DNA from: DATDQA01 sp035292505
GTDB lineage: Bacteria > Bacteroidota > Bacteroidia > Chitinophagales > Saprospiraceae
Assembly (NCBI GenBank): GCA_035292505.1
Contig: DATDQA010000109.1
Span: 1-11,112, forward strand
Direction: 5' to 3'
DNA: 11,112 nucleotides
The notes below the pieces were generated by a model, which was not told where the DNA came from, made no database searches, and worked only from the letters and a program-made list of their open reading frames with translations. Positions 1-6,212 of the stretch are shown here, piece after piece. The first letter of the stretch is position 1. Every line of letters begins with the position of its first letter. The position numbers and the translations under genes were made by a program.

Positions 1-2406
1 TTTAGAGAACAGGACGGGCAGATCATTTTGTACAGAGATGCCGGGTATTTCGCCCCATTCAGTATAAGTGGCTATGTAGAAGATGGCGAGACAGGTGAGC
101 GACTCTTTGCAGCCCATGTCTATGATCTGATCTCCGGAGCAGGTGCTGTCACAAATGAATACGGCTTCTTCAGCATGCAAACAAGAGGGAAGAAGGCCAT
201 GTTGAAGGCCTCTTATCTCGGCTGTCGTCAGGATACGATAGAGGTGGACAGATCAAGTGCTGTGTATACGCAACAAATTAAGCTCGAAAAACTGGTCATC
301 CTCAGAGAGGTTGTCATCGAGGATGAGAAGAGCAGGTACCTCGTGATTGCTCCTTTGAGCGAACATCGCAATACCGACCGCCATCTTGCTTCAAAGACCT
401 ATCCCGGCGGCGAGTGGGACGTACAACGGCATCTGGAGGCAGTTCCCGGAGTTTCGATTGGTACCGATGGGATAGGGGGGATGCATATCCGCGGAGGAAA
501 TGGAGATCAGAACCTGGTGCTTTTCGACGGGGTACCCATTTATCATGCCACACATGCCATTGGTATCCTCTCTGTCTTTAATCCACTGATGATGCGTGAG
601 GTCAATCTGCTGAAAGGTGATTATCCGGCGCGTTATGCTGGTCGGCTTTCATCGGTATTGGATGTCCGGACAAAAGAGGGTAATAATAAACAGTGGTCAC
701 TCCAGGCTGGTATCGGTCCTGCTTCGGCAAACGCGTTGATCGAAGGTCCCATTGTGAAGGATAAAGTAGGCATCCTGGTTGCAGCACGCCGCTTTTTACC
801 AGGATTCTATCTGCGTAATCTCTCCCGTCGCGAAAAAGAACGAAATGGTCTTACCGGGGAAACGCATTATGCTTTTACCGATCTGAATGCCAAATGCAAT
901 ATTGCGCTGACGCCAAAGGACAGGATTTATCTCAGTTACTATCACGGAGATGACAGATATAACGACCTGACGAATACAAGGACAGTAGATGCTGGCGGCA
1001 CGGTCACTGAATCCTTTGAACGCAGCCTCAAGTGGGGCAACTCTGTCGGGATTTTAAGATGGAATCATCAATTTGGCTTGCATGTATTTGCAAATGCGAC
1101 ATTCACCTTGAGTCGTTTTGAGCTACAGTCTCATGACTATGTTGATTTTACACAGATTCTTCCTTCGGATGAGCAAATCACAGGATTCATAAAACGAAAA
1201 TTCGAAAGCAATATCAAAGATGCCGGTATCAAGTTCGACATCGATCACTTTTTAAGTAATGCTAACAGGTTGCGATATGGGATCACCTATACCAGTCACG
1301 CGATTAGTCCAAAGAGTATTGCCTTCGATGATGCTGCGCAGATTGATGGCTTCCCAATTAATGAAGAAGACATCGACGCACTTCTCATAAAGCTCAGGTC
1401 AAGAGCTGTTGAGACTGGGGTCTATGTGGAAGAGTATGCAGATATCGGTTCAGCAATAACGATTTCAAGTGGCTTGCACTTAAGTGCATTTGATGTCCGG
1501 GAAAAAGTCTATTGGTCACTGCAGCCGAGACTGAGTGTACGCTTGAAAATTCTGGAAAATCTACAGGGGCATATCAGTGCCAACAGGATGTCGCAGTATA
1601 TGCATCTCCTGACAAGTAGTGGGATCGGATTACCTACGGATCTTTGGGTACCATCGTCTGCAACTGTAGAGCCGCAGAAAGCCACACAAGTTTCAACCGG
1701 TTTATCCTGGCAGGTATGGCCGCGACTGAGAGTGCAAAGCGATGCCTATTACCGTGCGATGCAGAATCTTGTGGCGTATCAGGAGGGTGCCAGCTTTTTG
1801 TTTCGCGAAGGTTCTGTGCAAAGTGGCATCCTTGACGCAGCAAATTGGGAAGATAAGGTCACACAGGGCTCTGGTACGGCATATGGCTTAGAATCGCTGG
1901 TTTCATATTCAGGCCCGTGGTGCAATATAGAGATAGGCTATACCTATGCACATTCCACCAGGGAATTTCCAGAACTCAATTTCGGAGACCCGTTTCCGTT
2001 CCGCTTTGATCGACGACATGCGGTGTCGGTGACCGGTGTATTCCACTTCACGGATCAATTCATGGTTACAGCAGGATGGAACTATGCGAGTGGTATTCCC
2101 ATCACACTCGCCGAATCCAAATTTTCTCACCCTTCATCTTCCCCGATCTTCCCGCCAGTTGAAGTACTTGAGTTCAGCGAATACAATGCATACCGCCTAC
2201 CGGATTATCACAGGCTAGACTTAGGCGCAAGATACTACTGGAGGAAACCTAAGGCAACACATAGCCTGCATCTGGACATCTACAATTTATACAACAGGCA
2301 CAATGTGCTTTATATCGCTCTGGTACAGGATGGAGATGAATTCAAGAATCAGAAGTTTACAGTTTTGCCTTTTATTCCGTCAATCAGTTATCAGTTGAAA
2401 ATATGA
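1..2406 (+). CDS. TonB-dependent receptor, 5'-truncated by the window edge
   Basis: Outer-membrane receptor that would import a ligand with energy from TonB/ExbBD; the ligand cannot be told from sequence. The frame is open from base 1, so the true start lies upstream. The TTG at 28 is only the first permissible start codon and should not be taken as the start. The first residues (DGQIILY) resemble the end of an STN domain. Next comes a carboxypeptidase-regulatory-like beta-sandwich (about bases 58-290, beginning FSISGYVEDGETGERL), then a plug domain (about 370-690) with IRGGNGDQNLVLFDGVPIY and GDYPARYAGRLSSVLDVR, which are typical of Bacteroidota receptors. The remainder is a beta-barrel of alternating aromatic strands ending in ISYQLKI. 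The DUF4249 gene follows 175 bp downstream, the usual partner. An anti-sigma FecR-type regulator could lie upstream but is not visible. Confidence 0.93.
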   Translation, partial: FREQDGQIILYRDAGYFAPFSISGYVEDGETGERLFAAHVYDLISGAGAVTNEYGFFSMQTRGKKAMLKASYLGCRQDTIEVDRSSAVYTQQIKLEKLVILREVVIEDEKSRYLVIAPLSEHRNTDRHLASKTYPGGEWDVQRHLEAVPGVSIGTDGIGGMHIRGGNGDQNLVLFDGVPIYHATHAIGILSVFNPLMMREVNLLKGDYPARYAGRLSSVLDVRTKEGNNKQWSLQAGIGPASANALIEGPIVKDKVGILVAARRFLPGFYLRNLSRREKERNGLTGETHYAFTDLNAKCNIALTPKDRIYLSYYHGDDRYNDLTNTRTVDAGGTVTESFERSLKWGNSVGILRWNHQFGLHVFANATFTLSRFELQSHDYVDFTQILPSDEQITGFIKRKFESNIKDAGIKFDIDHFLSNANRLRYGITYTSHAISPKSIAFDDAAQIDGFPINEEDIDALLIKLRSRAVETGVYVEEYADIGSAITISSGLHLSAFDVREKVYWSLQPRLSVRLKILENLQGHISANRMSQYMHLLTSSGIGLPTDLWVPSSATVEPQKATQVSTGLSWQVWPRLRVQSDAYYRAMQNLVAYQEGASFLFREGSVQSGILDAANWEDKVTQGSGTAYGLESLVSYSGPWCNIEIGYTYAHSTREFPELNFGDPFPFRFDRRHAVSVTGVFHFTDQFMVTAGWNYASGIPITLAESKFSHPSSSPIFPPVEVLEFSEYNAYRLPDYHRLDLGARYYWRKPKATHSLHLDIYNLYNRHNVLYIALVQDGDEFKNQKFTVLPFIPSISYQLKI

Positions 2407-2441
2407 ATGATGGGTGATGGGTGATGAATGATTATTCATTA
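2407..2441 (+). repeat. Heptad array directly after the receptor stop
   Basis: Five 7-bp units begin at the base after the TGA stop: ATGATGG, GTGATGG, GTGATGA, ATGATTA, TTCATTA. The first four fit RTGATKR. The array is non-coding and is the first of several short-period arrays at gene ends in this window. Confidence 0.6.
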
Positions 2442-2517
2442 TGACTAATTTATGATTAATAGAATAGCATGGTACGTTTACGTTTATCTATTTCTCCGGC
2501 TTTACCGGCTTCACCAA

Positions 2518-2561
2518 TTTCCCCGGATCCTGAGCTTGTCGAAGGACCGGTTTCCCCGGAT
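2518..2561. repeat. Small palindromic intergenic element flanked by an 11-bp direct repeat
   Basis: TTTCCCCGGAT occurs at 2518-2528 and again at 2551-2561. Between and overlapping these copies, CCGG-A-TCC (2523-2530) can pair with GGACCGG (2544-2550), giving a 7-bp stem with one bulged A and a 13-base loop. The core CCTGAGCTTGTCGAAGG (2529-2545) is a motif I remember from intergenic DNA of unrelated bacteria, but I could not check this. There is no U-tract, so it is not a standard intrinsic terminator. Confidence 0.5.
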
Positions 2562-2566
2562 TAAAC

Positions 2567-2574
2567 TATATTTG
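2567..2574 (+). promoter_or_regulatory. Possible -7 box TATATTTG before the DUF4249 gene
   Basis: TATATTTG matches the Bacteroidota -7 consensus TAnnTTTG exactly. It ends only 7 bases before the GTG start at 2582, and no TTG lies at a normal -33 spacing. If active it would give an almost leaderless mRNA. The gene may instead be transcribed with the receptor. Confidence 0.3.
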
Positions 2575-2581
2575 AATCATT

Positions 2582-3499
2582 GTGAACAGGCACTTATTAC
2601 CGGGTTGCGTCGCAATTGGCATTTTTGCTCTTCTTGGTGCCTGTGCCGAGGATGCATTCGTAAGCTATGACCATTTACCAAAATTGGTTGTCCAGGGCAG
2701 GCTTTCGCCAGATACGTCATTTCAGATCAGTATTACATCCAGCCTCTCACCTGTAGATCCGGGCGAATATATCATCCCTGAGAATATGGCTGTATCCCTC
2801 ATCAGTTCCACAGGATCCGTTGTCGATCTGTATCGGGAAAATAATCTGTACGTGGATCCACAGGCTTACCCTATCGCAGGTGAATCATATTTTTTGATCA
2901 TCAGTGCTCCAGGTTATGCGCGGGTAGAGGCTCAAACCTCAATACCACAATCGGTACAATTGGCTGGTACAAGTAAAATAGCGAACCTACGCTTCGTGGA
3001 GTCCGAAATGACACCGGATAAGATGAACCTGACGTATGATCTGATACTTGATTTCATGCCGGACTTTGATCCACACGATAAGTTCTTTCATTTCATCTTT
3101 GTGCAAACAACATCAATCAATGCCGGAACGGCAACTGAACCTGACATACAGGAGATAGCGTATTATATCAATCCTCAGTTTCCCGACGAGGATGGCTTTT
3201 ACCAACAGCATGAGACGGGTGTACTCATTGATGCAGAGAAAACAGGTGCTTCGCACTCACTTGCTTTTTCTTTCGTTGACTATACCCTGGGTGATGACGA
3301 AGAGTTAGGGAATTTATTTATTGAAGTGCGTACAGTGACAGAAGAATACTATCAATATCATACTTCACTGTCCAGGCAGTTGATCTCACGCGATGATCCT
3401 TTCGCTGAGCCTATTCCAGTGTTCAACAATGTGAGAGATGGGTCTGGAAACTTTTCAGGATTCAGCCGGCTTGTGTATCAGATCCCGGTAGTTCCGTAG
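2582..3499 (+). CDS. DUF4249 domain-containing lipoprotein
   Basis: A 305-residue secreted lipoprotein of the DUF4249 family. These proteins commonly sit beside TonB-dependent receptors in Bacteroidota and are thought to be surface or periplasmic partners; their biochemical role is not established. The N terminus has a basic and hydrophobic signal sequence with lipobox LGAC, giving Cys21 as the lipidation site. The next segment (LPKLVVQGRLSPDTSFQISI) is the family's characteristic first beta strands, followed by a beta-rich body to the end. The start is GTG at 2582. An in-frame TGA at 2573-2575 rules out a longer form except ATT at 2579, and no suitable ATG lies near the signal peptide. The family call is from memory of its N-terminal pattern. 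Confidence 0.85.
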   Translation: MNRHLLPGCVAIGIFALLGACAEDAFVSYDHLPKLVVQGRLSPDTSFQISITSSLSPVDPGEYIIPENMAVSLISSTGSVVDLYRENNLYVDPQAYPIAGESYFLIISAPGYARVEAQTSIPQSVQLAGTSKIANLRFVESEMTPDKMNLTYDLILDFMPDFDPHDKFFHFIFVQTTSINAGTATEPDIQEIAYYINPQFPDEDGFYQQHETGVLIDAEKTGASHSLAFSFVDYTLGDDEELGNLFIEVRTVTEEYYQYHTSLSRQLISRDDPFAEPIPVFNNVRDGSGNFSGFSRLVYQIPVVP

Positions 3500-3504
3500 A
3501 GGGT

Positions 3505-3586
3505 GAGAATGTGTCCAAAGGACTCCTTGGGAGAGAATGTGAGAAGGTGAGAAGGTGAGAGAAGAAAAACTCAAACTCAAACTCAA
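3505..3586 (+). repeat. Composite GAGAATG / GTGAGAAG / AAACTC element, copy A
   Basis: Five bases after the DUF4249 stop lies GAGAATGTG (3505-3513). Then comes an imperfect 8-position hairpin with one mismatch (3514-3521 with 3525-3532). It is followed by GAGAATGTGAGAAG (3533-3546), 8-bp GTGAGAAG units (3539-3564) and three AAACTC hexamers (3567-3584). The same order of boxes occurs after the cyclase gene at 5925-6000. The hairpin has no T-tract. Confidence 0.6.
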
Positions 3587-3587
3587 C

Positions 3588-3678
3588 ACTGAGGAATAAG
3601 GACTGAAGACTGCAAACTGACGACTGCAGATTGCTGACTGAGGACCGAAGACTGAGGACTGCCGGCTGTCGACTGAGA
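3588..3678. repeat. 13-unit heptanucleotide array, consensus ACTGNNG
   Basis: Thirteen consecutive 7-bp units without a phase change: ACTGAGG, AATAAGG, ACTGAAG, ACTGCAA, ACTGACG, ACTGCAG, ATTGCTG, ACTGAGG, ACCGAAG, ACTGAGG, ACTGCCG, GCTGTCG, ACTGAGA. It ends 2 bp from the stop codon of the Crp-type gene on the opposite strand. Seven is not a multiple of three and no long frame crosses it, so it is non-coding. It resembles in form the heptanucleotide STRR repeats described in cyanobacteria, with a different sequence. Confidence 0.75.
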
Positions 3679-3680
3679 AC

Positions 3681-4433
3681 TTATCTTAAACTCTCCATAT
3701 CCCTTATCAACACACTTCTTCGATTGAAGTAGATCATATTCGATTTACGCAAGGAGTTGAGCACAGAAGTCACTGTCTGACGTGATGTGCCCGTGAAATT
3801 GGCGATATCCTGCTGGGTAAAATTGTGTTTAAACATAGTCTCGTAACCCACTCGCATTCCATGCTTTTCGGCATTTTGCTTCAGAAAATCCACGATGCGT
3901 TCGCGGGCATCCTTGAAAATGAGGGACTCAAGTCTCTTCTCTGTGTGCTTGAGCTTTCGTCCGATCATGCCCAGGATATTGAAATACAATCCCGGACACT
4001 TCTGGAGTAAAATGCGGAAATCCTGTGTGTTGATTCGGTACAAGAAGACCTCGGTATTAAAAGTGAGGGCATAGTTGTGATGTCGCTCATCGCTCATGAC
4101 GCTGAGTTCGCCGAAGATAGCCTCCGGATGGAGTATCTGCTTGATGATCTCCCGGCCATTTGAATGGAAGGTACCAATCTTGACAACACCCTGTGCCAGG
4201 AGATAAAGATGTGCGGCCGTGTCACCCTGATGGTAGATGAACTGGAATTTTGGAACAGTCACGGGTTCCATCATATGCCTGAGCAGGCACCGCGACTCTG
4301 AATCCATGCCATCGAAAATGGCGATCCTGCTGATGAGTTCATCTTTGTGGTGTTCTGTGGCGAGTTCCGGACCTACAGTCTGTTTCATAGCCAGAGGGAT
4401 TAGATTTAATACGTAAGACACGGCGGGCGGCAT
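3681..4433 (-). CDS. Crp/Fnr-family transcription regulator
   Basis: A 250-residue cytoplasmic DNA-binding regulator. A cyclic-nucleotide-binding-type beta-roll spans about residues 36-135 (IFDGMDSESRCLL through FGELSVMSDERHHNY), followed by a dimerisation helix at about 137-170. A Crp-type winged helix-turn-helix spans about 205-245 (FTQQDIANFTGTSRQTVTSV). The phosphate-binding cassette keeps FGEL with Glu109. However, the Arg-Ser pair that contacts cAMP phosphate in E. coli CRP aligns with His119-Asn120, so cAMP binding is not supported. There are no Fnr-type N-terminal cysteines. The start at 4433 has an AGGGG 4 bases upstream; Met16 (4388) is an alternative that would remove a poorly conserved hydrophobic leader. 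It is divergent from the cyclase gene, with 113 bp between them, which suggests a signalling pair. Confidence 0.9.
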   Translation of the reverse strand: MPPAVSYVLNLIPLAMKQTVGPELATEHHKDELISRIAIFDGMDSESRCLLRHMMEPVTVPKFQFIYHQGDTAAHLYLLAQGVVKIGTFHSNGREIIKQILHPEAIFGELSVMSDERHHNYALTFNTEVFLYRINTQDFRILLQKCPGLYFNILGMIGRKLKHTEKRLESLIFKDARERIVDFLKQNAEKHGMRVGYETMFKHNFTQQDIANFTGTSRQTVTSVLNSLRKSNMIYFNRRSVLIRDMESLR

Positions 4434-4466
4434 GATCCCCTATGCGAGATGTATAAAACCTGATTC

Positions 4467-4498
4467 GCACGTGCTCCGGAGAAGAAAAGCACTTGTGC
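4467..4498. promoter_or_regulatory. Two GCAC/GTGC dyads between the divergent genes (candidate operator)
   Basis: GCACGTGC (4467-4474) is a perfect palindrome, and GCACTTGTGC (4489-4498) has the same half-sites with a 2-base centre. Their centres are 23 bp apart, about two helical turns. The second overlaps the -33 element of the cyclase promoter, a good position for a repressor. They do not match the classical TGTGA-N6-TCACA Crp site. Confidence 0.35.
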
Positions 4499-4524
4499 AA
4501 GGCCGTCTCAAATGGTTACATTTG
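4493..4524 (+). promoter_or_regulatory. Bacteroidota-type promoter for the cyclase gene
   Basis: TACATTTG (4517-4524) matches the -7 consensus TAnnTTTG exactly. A TTG at 4493-4495 lies 21 bases upstream as the -33 element. Transcription would begin near 4530, leaving a leader of under 20 bases before the ATG at 4547. This supports that ATG over the in-frame TTG at 4493, which lies inside the promoter. Confidence 0.55.
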
Positions 4525-4546
4525 TCGCACAGGGAATATTACTACG

Positions 4547-5914
4547 ATGGCATCCACACGCCGATTAGCTGCGATAATGTTTACGGATATCACGGGGTAT
4601 TCCGCGATGATGGAGTCTAACGAACTACAGGCGCGGATGATCCGGAACCGTCACCGTGAGGTGTTCAAGGATGCACATGAAAGGTATAATGGCAAAATCC
4701 TGCAATATTTCGGTGATGGGACCCTGAGCATCTTTGAGAGTACGGCAACAGCAGTAGAATGTGGTGTAGATATGCAAATCGAATTTCGGAAGGAACCAGA
4801 AGTGCCGTTGCGCATCGGTATCCACAGTGGCGATATCGCGTATGATGAAGAGGGTGCTTACGGCGATGGACTTAATATCGCCTCACGTCTTGAGCGTCTC
4901 TGTATCCCCGGAGGTGTATTTATCTCTGCAAAGGTATTTGATGACATTAAAAATCACCCATGGCTCACCGCTGTTTCATTGGGCTTCTTTCATCTCCGCA
5001 ACATCACGCAGGATCTTGAAGTGTTTGCAGTGACGGCAAAAAGCATGGCATTTCCAACTTCACAGGAGATGAACTCATGGATAGAGCGTGTCGATGGGGT
5101 AGAGCAGGGAGGATTAGATGACATGCCAACCGGCCGGAGAAAAAAAGCGGTCGCATTTCTCCTTGCTTTGCCACCAATGGGAGTATTTGGCTTGCATCGT
5201 TTTTATGTGGGACAGCGGGGTCGGGCGATCGCGCACTTCGTCCTTGCTATCATTGCCATTTTTGCAACTATCCAGGAAGGCGAAGGCTATCAGATTCTTA
5301 TCGTCCTTGGGATTATCGGCATGCTCGATGCTATTCTCATGCTGGCCATGCCAAGGACGGATTTTGATGACAAATACAACCGTCTGAAAGGCAAGGCAGC
5401 CAGGAAGAAAACACCGCTTGCGAAAAAACACACCTCGCTTGACAGAACTCCCCAGCGCCAGGGTGATTCTGCCATCGTCCGCGGTATTGAACTCTATAAG
5501 AAAGAGAGATACCATGAAGCGATTCGCGAGTTTATACATGCTTTACAGGAGGATCCAAAGTCTTCTGCGGCGTATTTCAACCTTGCCTGTTGCCATTCAA
5601 TCCTGAGAGATGCCAAAGACGCCTACTTTCATTTGGCTAAAGCAGTGGAGCTCGGATTCAAAGATCATGATCGCATTCTGCAACATGAGGCATTGTCATT
5701 TCTCAGAGATCAACCTGATTTCGAAGCTTTCCATGCAAATGGCTTCAGAAAGGTGGGTCAGTTGCCACCAGCTCCTGTTCCAGATCTCCTTGAACAAGCA
5801 AATACGATGACGATACTGGATCGCCTTGAACTGTTAGGTGATCGACTTGAAAAAGGGGAACTTTCCAGGGATGAATTCGAAATGGAAAAGAAGAAGTTAC
5901 TGGGGAGAGGGTGA
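4547..5914 (+). CDS. Membrane class III nucleotide cyclase with TM2, TPR and SHOCT-like domains
   Basis: A 455-residue protein expected to make a cyclic nucleotide from a nucleoside triphosphate. The class III catalytic domain spans about residues 5-165. Metal-binding Asp14 (FTDITGY) and Asp57 (FGDG) are present, as are Asn110 and Arg114 (LNIASRLE). The usual substrate-selecting Lys and Asp positions hold Gln53 and Gly103, so ATP versus GTP cannot be assigned. Residues about 197-270 match a TM2 domain: hydrophobic segments around GVFGLHRFYVG. A basic linker follows, then a TPR-like region (310-370; YHEAIREFIHALQEDP, AAYFNLACC). A C-terminal helix pair (421-452; LEKGELSRDEFEMEKKKLL) fits SHOCT. 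The catalytic domain precedes the membrane part, the reverse of common membrane cyclases. The start is ATG 4547, chosen from the promoter and from where homology begins. Confidence 0.87.
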   Translation: MASTRRLAAIMFTDITGYSAMMESNELQARMIRNRHREVFKDAHERYNGKILQYFGDGTLSIFESTATAVECGVDMQIEFRKEPEVPLRIGIHSGDIAYDEEGAYGDGLNIASRLERLCIPGGVFISAKVFDDIKNHPWLTAVSLGFFHLRNITQDLEVFAVTAKSMAFPTSQEMNSWIERVDGVEQGGLDDMPTGRRKKAVAFLLALPPMGVFGLHRFYVGQRGRAIAHFVLAIIAIFATIQEGEGYQILIVLGIIGMLDAILMLAMPRTDFDDKYNRLKGKAARKKTPLAKKHTSLDRTPQRQGDSAIVRGIELYKKERYHEAIREFIHALQEDPKSSAAYFNLACCHSILRDAKDAYFHLAKAVELGFKDHDRILQHEALSFLRDQPDFEAFHANGFRKVGQLPPAPVPDLLEQANTMTILDRLELLGDRLEKGELSRDEFEMEKKKLLGRG

Positions 5915-6000
5915 AGCAGAAAGCGAGAATGTGAGAGAGTCCTCCTTCGCATTTGGCTACGGCGGATAAATGAGAATGCGAGAAGAAACTCAAACTCAAG
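5915..6000 (+). repeat. Composite GAGAATG / AAACTC element, copy B, holding an imperfect palindrome
   Basis: Directly after the cyclase TGA come AGCAGAA and AGCGAGA heptads, then GAGAATGTGAGAGAG (5925-5939). An imperfect palindrome follows (5940-5950 with 5956-5966, 8 of 11 positions paired). Next are GAGAATGCGAGAAG (5972-5985) and AAACTCAAACTCAA (5986-5999). Box order and sequence match copy A at 3505-3586, but a different hairpin sits between the two GAGAATG boxes. The whole 5915-6212 gap (298 bp) contains only this, the hairpin at 6023-6061, A-rich DNA and the heptads at 6181-6208. Confidence 0.6.
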
Positions 6001-6022
6001 TGCAAATGGAGCGGAAGCGACA

Positions 6023-6061
6023 TCCCGGACCGATCTCTACAAAGTAGAGAGAGCGTCGGGA
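6023..6061. repeat. Hairpin-forming intergenic palindrome
   Basis: TCTCTAC (6034-6040) pairs with GTAGAGA (6044-6050) around an AAA loop. TCCCG (6023-6027) pairs with CGGGA (6057-6061), separated from the inner stem by a symmetric 6 x 6 internal loop. No T-tract follows, so it is not a standard terminator. It looks like a short dispersed palindromic repeat. Confidence 0.5.
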
Positions 6062-6180
6062 CTCAAACGCAAAAAGAAAAGTAAAAGTCGGAGGCTGCAA
6101 ACTCAATAGAGAAAGATGACAAGCCACTTAGCAACCACGTAGAAACAACTCAGCAGCTAATTAGAAATGATCTGGCCAAC

Positions 6181-6208
6181 AGCGAAAAGCGAATAGCTAA
6201 CAGCATAT
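6181..6208 (+). repeat. Four AGCGAAA-type heptads just before tmk
   Basis: Consecutive 7-bp units AGCGAAA, AGCGAAT, AGCTAAC and AGCATAT end 4 bases before the tmk ATG. The array therefore occupies the position where a ribosome-binding site and promoter would lie. TATTCTTA within 6206-6213 is a poor -7 match, so no convincing promoter is seen. Confidence 0.5.
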
Positions 6209-6212
6209 TCTT

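Noticed and set aside
2452..2670. A 72-codon plus-strand frame spanning the receptor-DUF4249 spacer.
   Set aside because: It covers the palindromic element and overlaps the DUF4249 signal peptide in another frame; the composition is not protein-like.
3514..3532. A hairpin after the DUF4249 gene considered as an intrinsic terminator.
   Set aside because: The stem contains a mismatch and no T-rich tract follows on either strand.
4434..4546. Search for a classical CRP site (TGTGA-N6-TCACA) in the divergent spacer.
   Set aside because: No acceptable match on either strand; only the GCAC/GTGC dyads were found.
5114..5539. A 141-codon minus-strand frame inside the cyclase gene.
   Set aside because: It is antisense to the TM2 and linker region of a well-supported gene, with no recognisable domain; a shadow frame.
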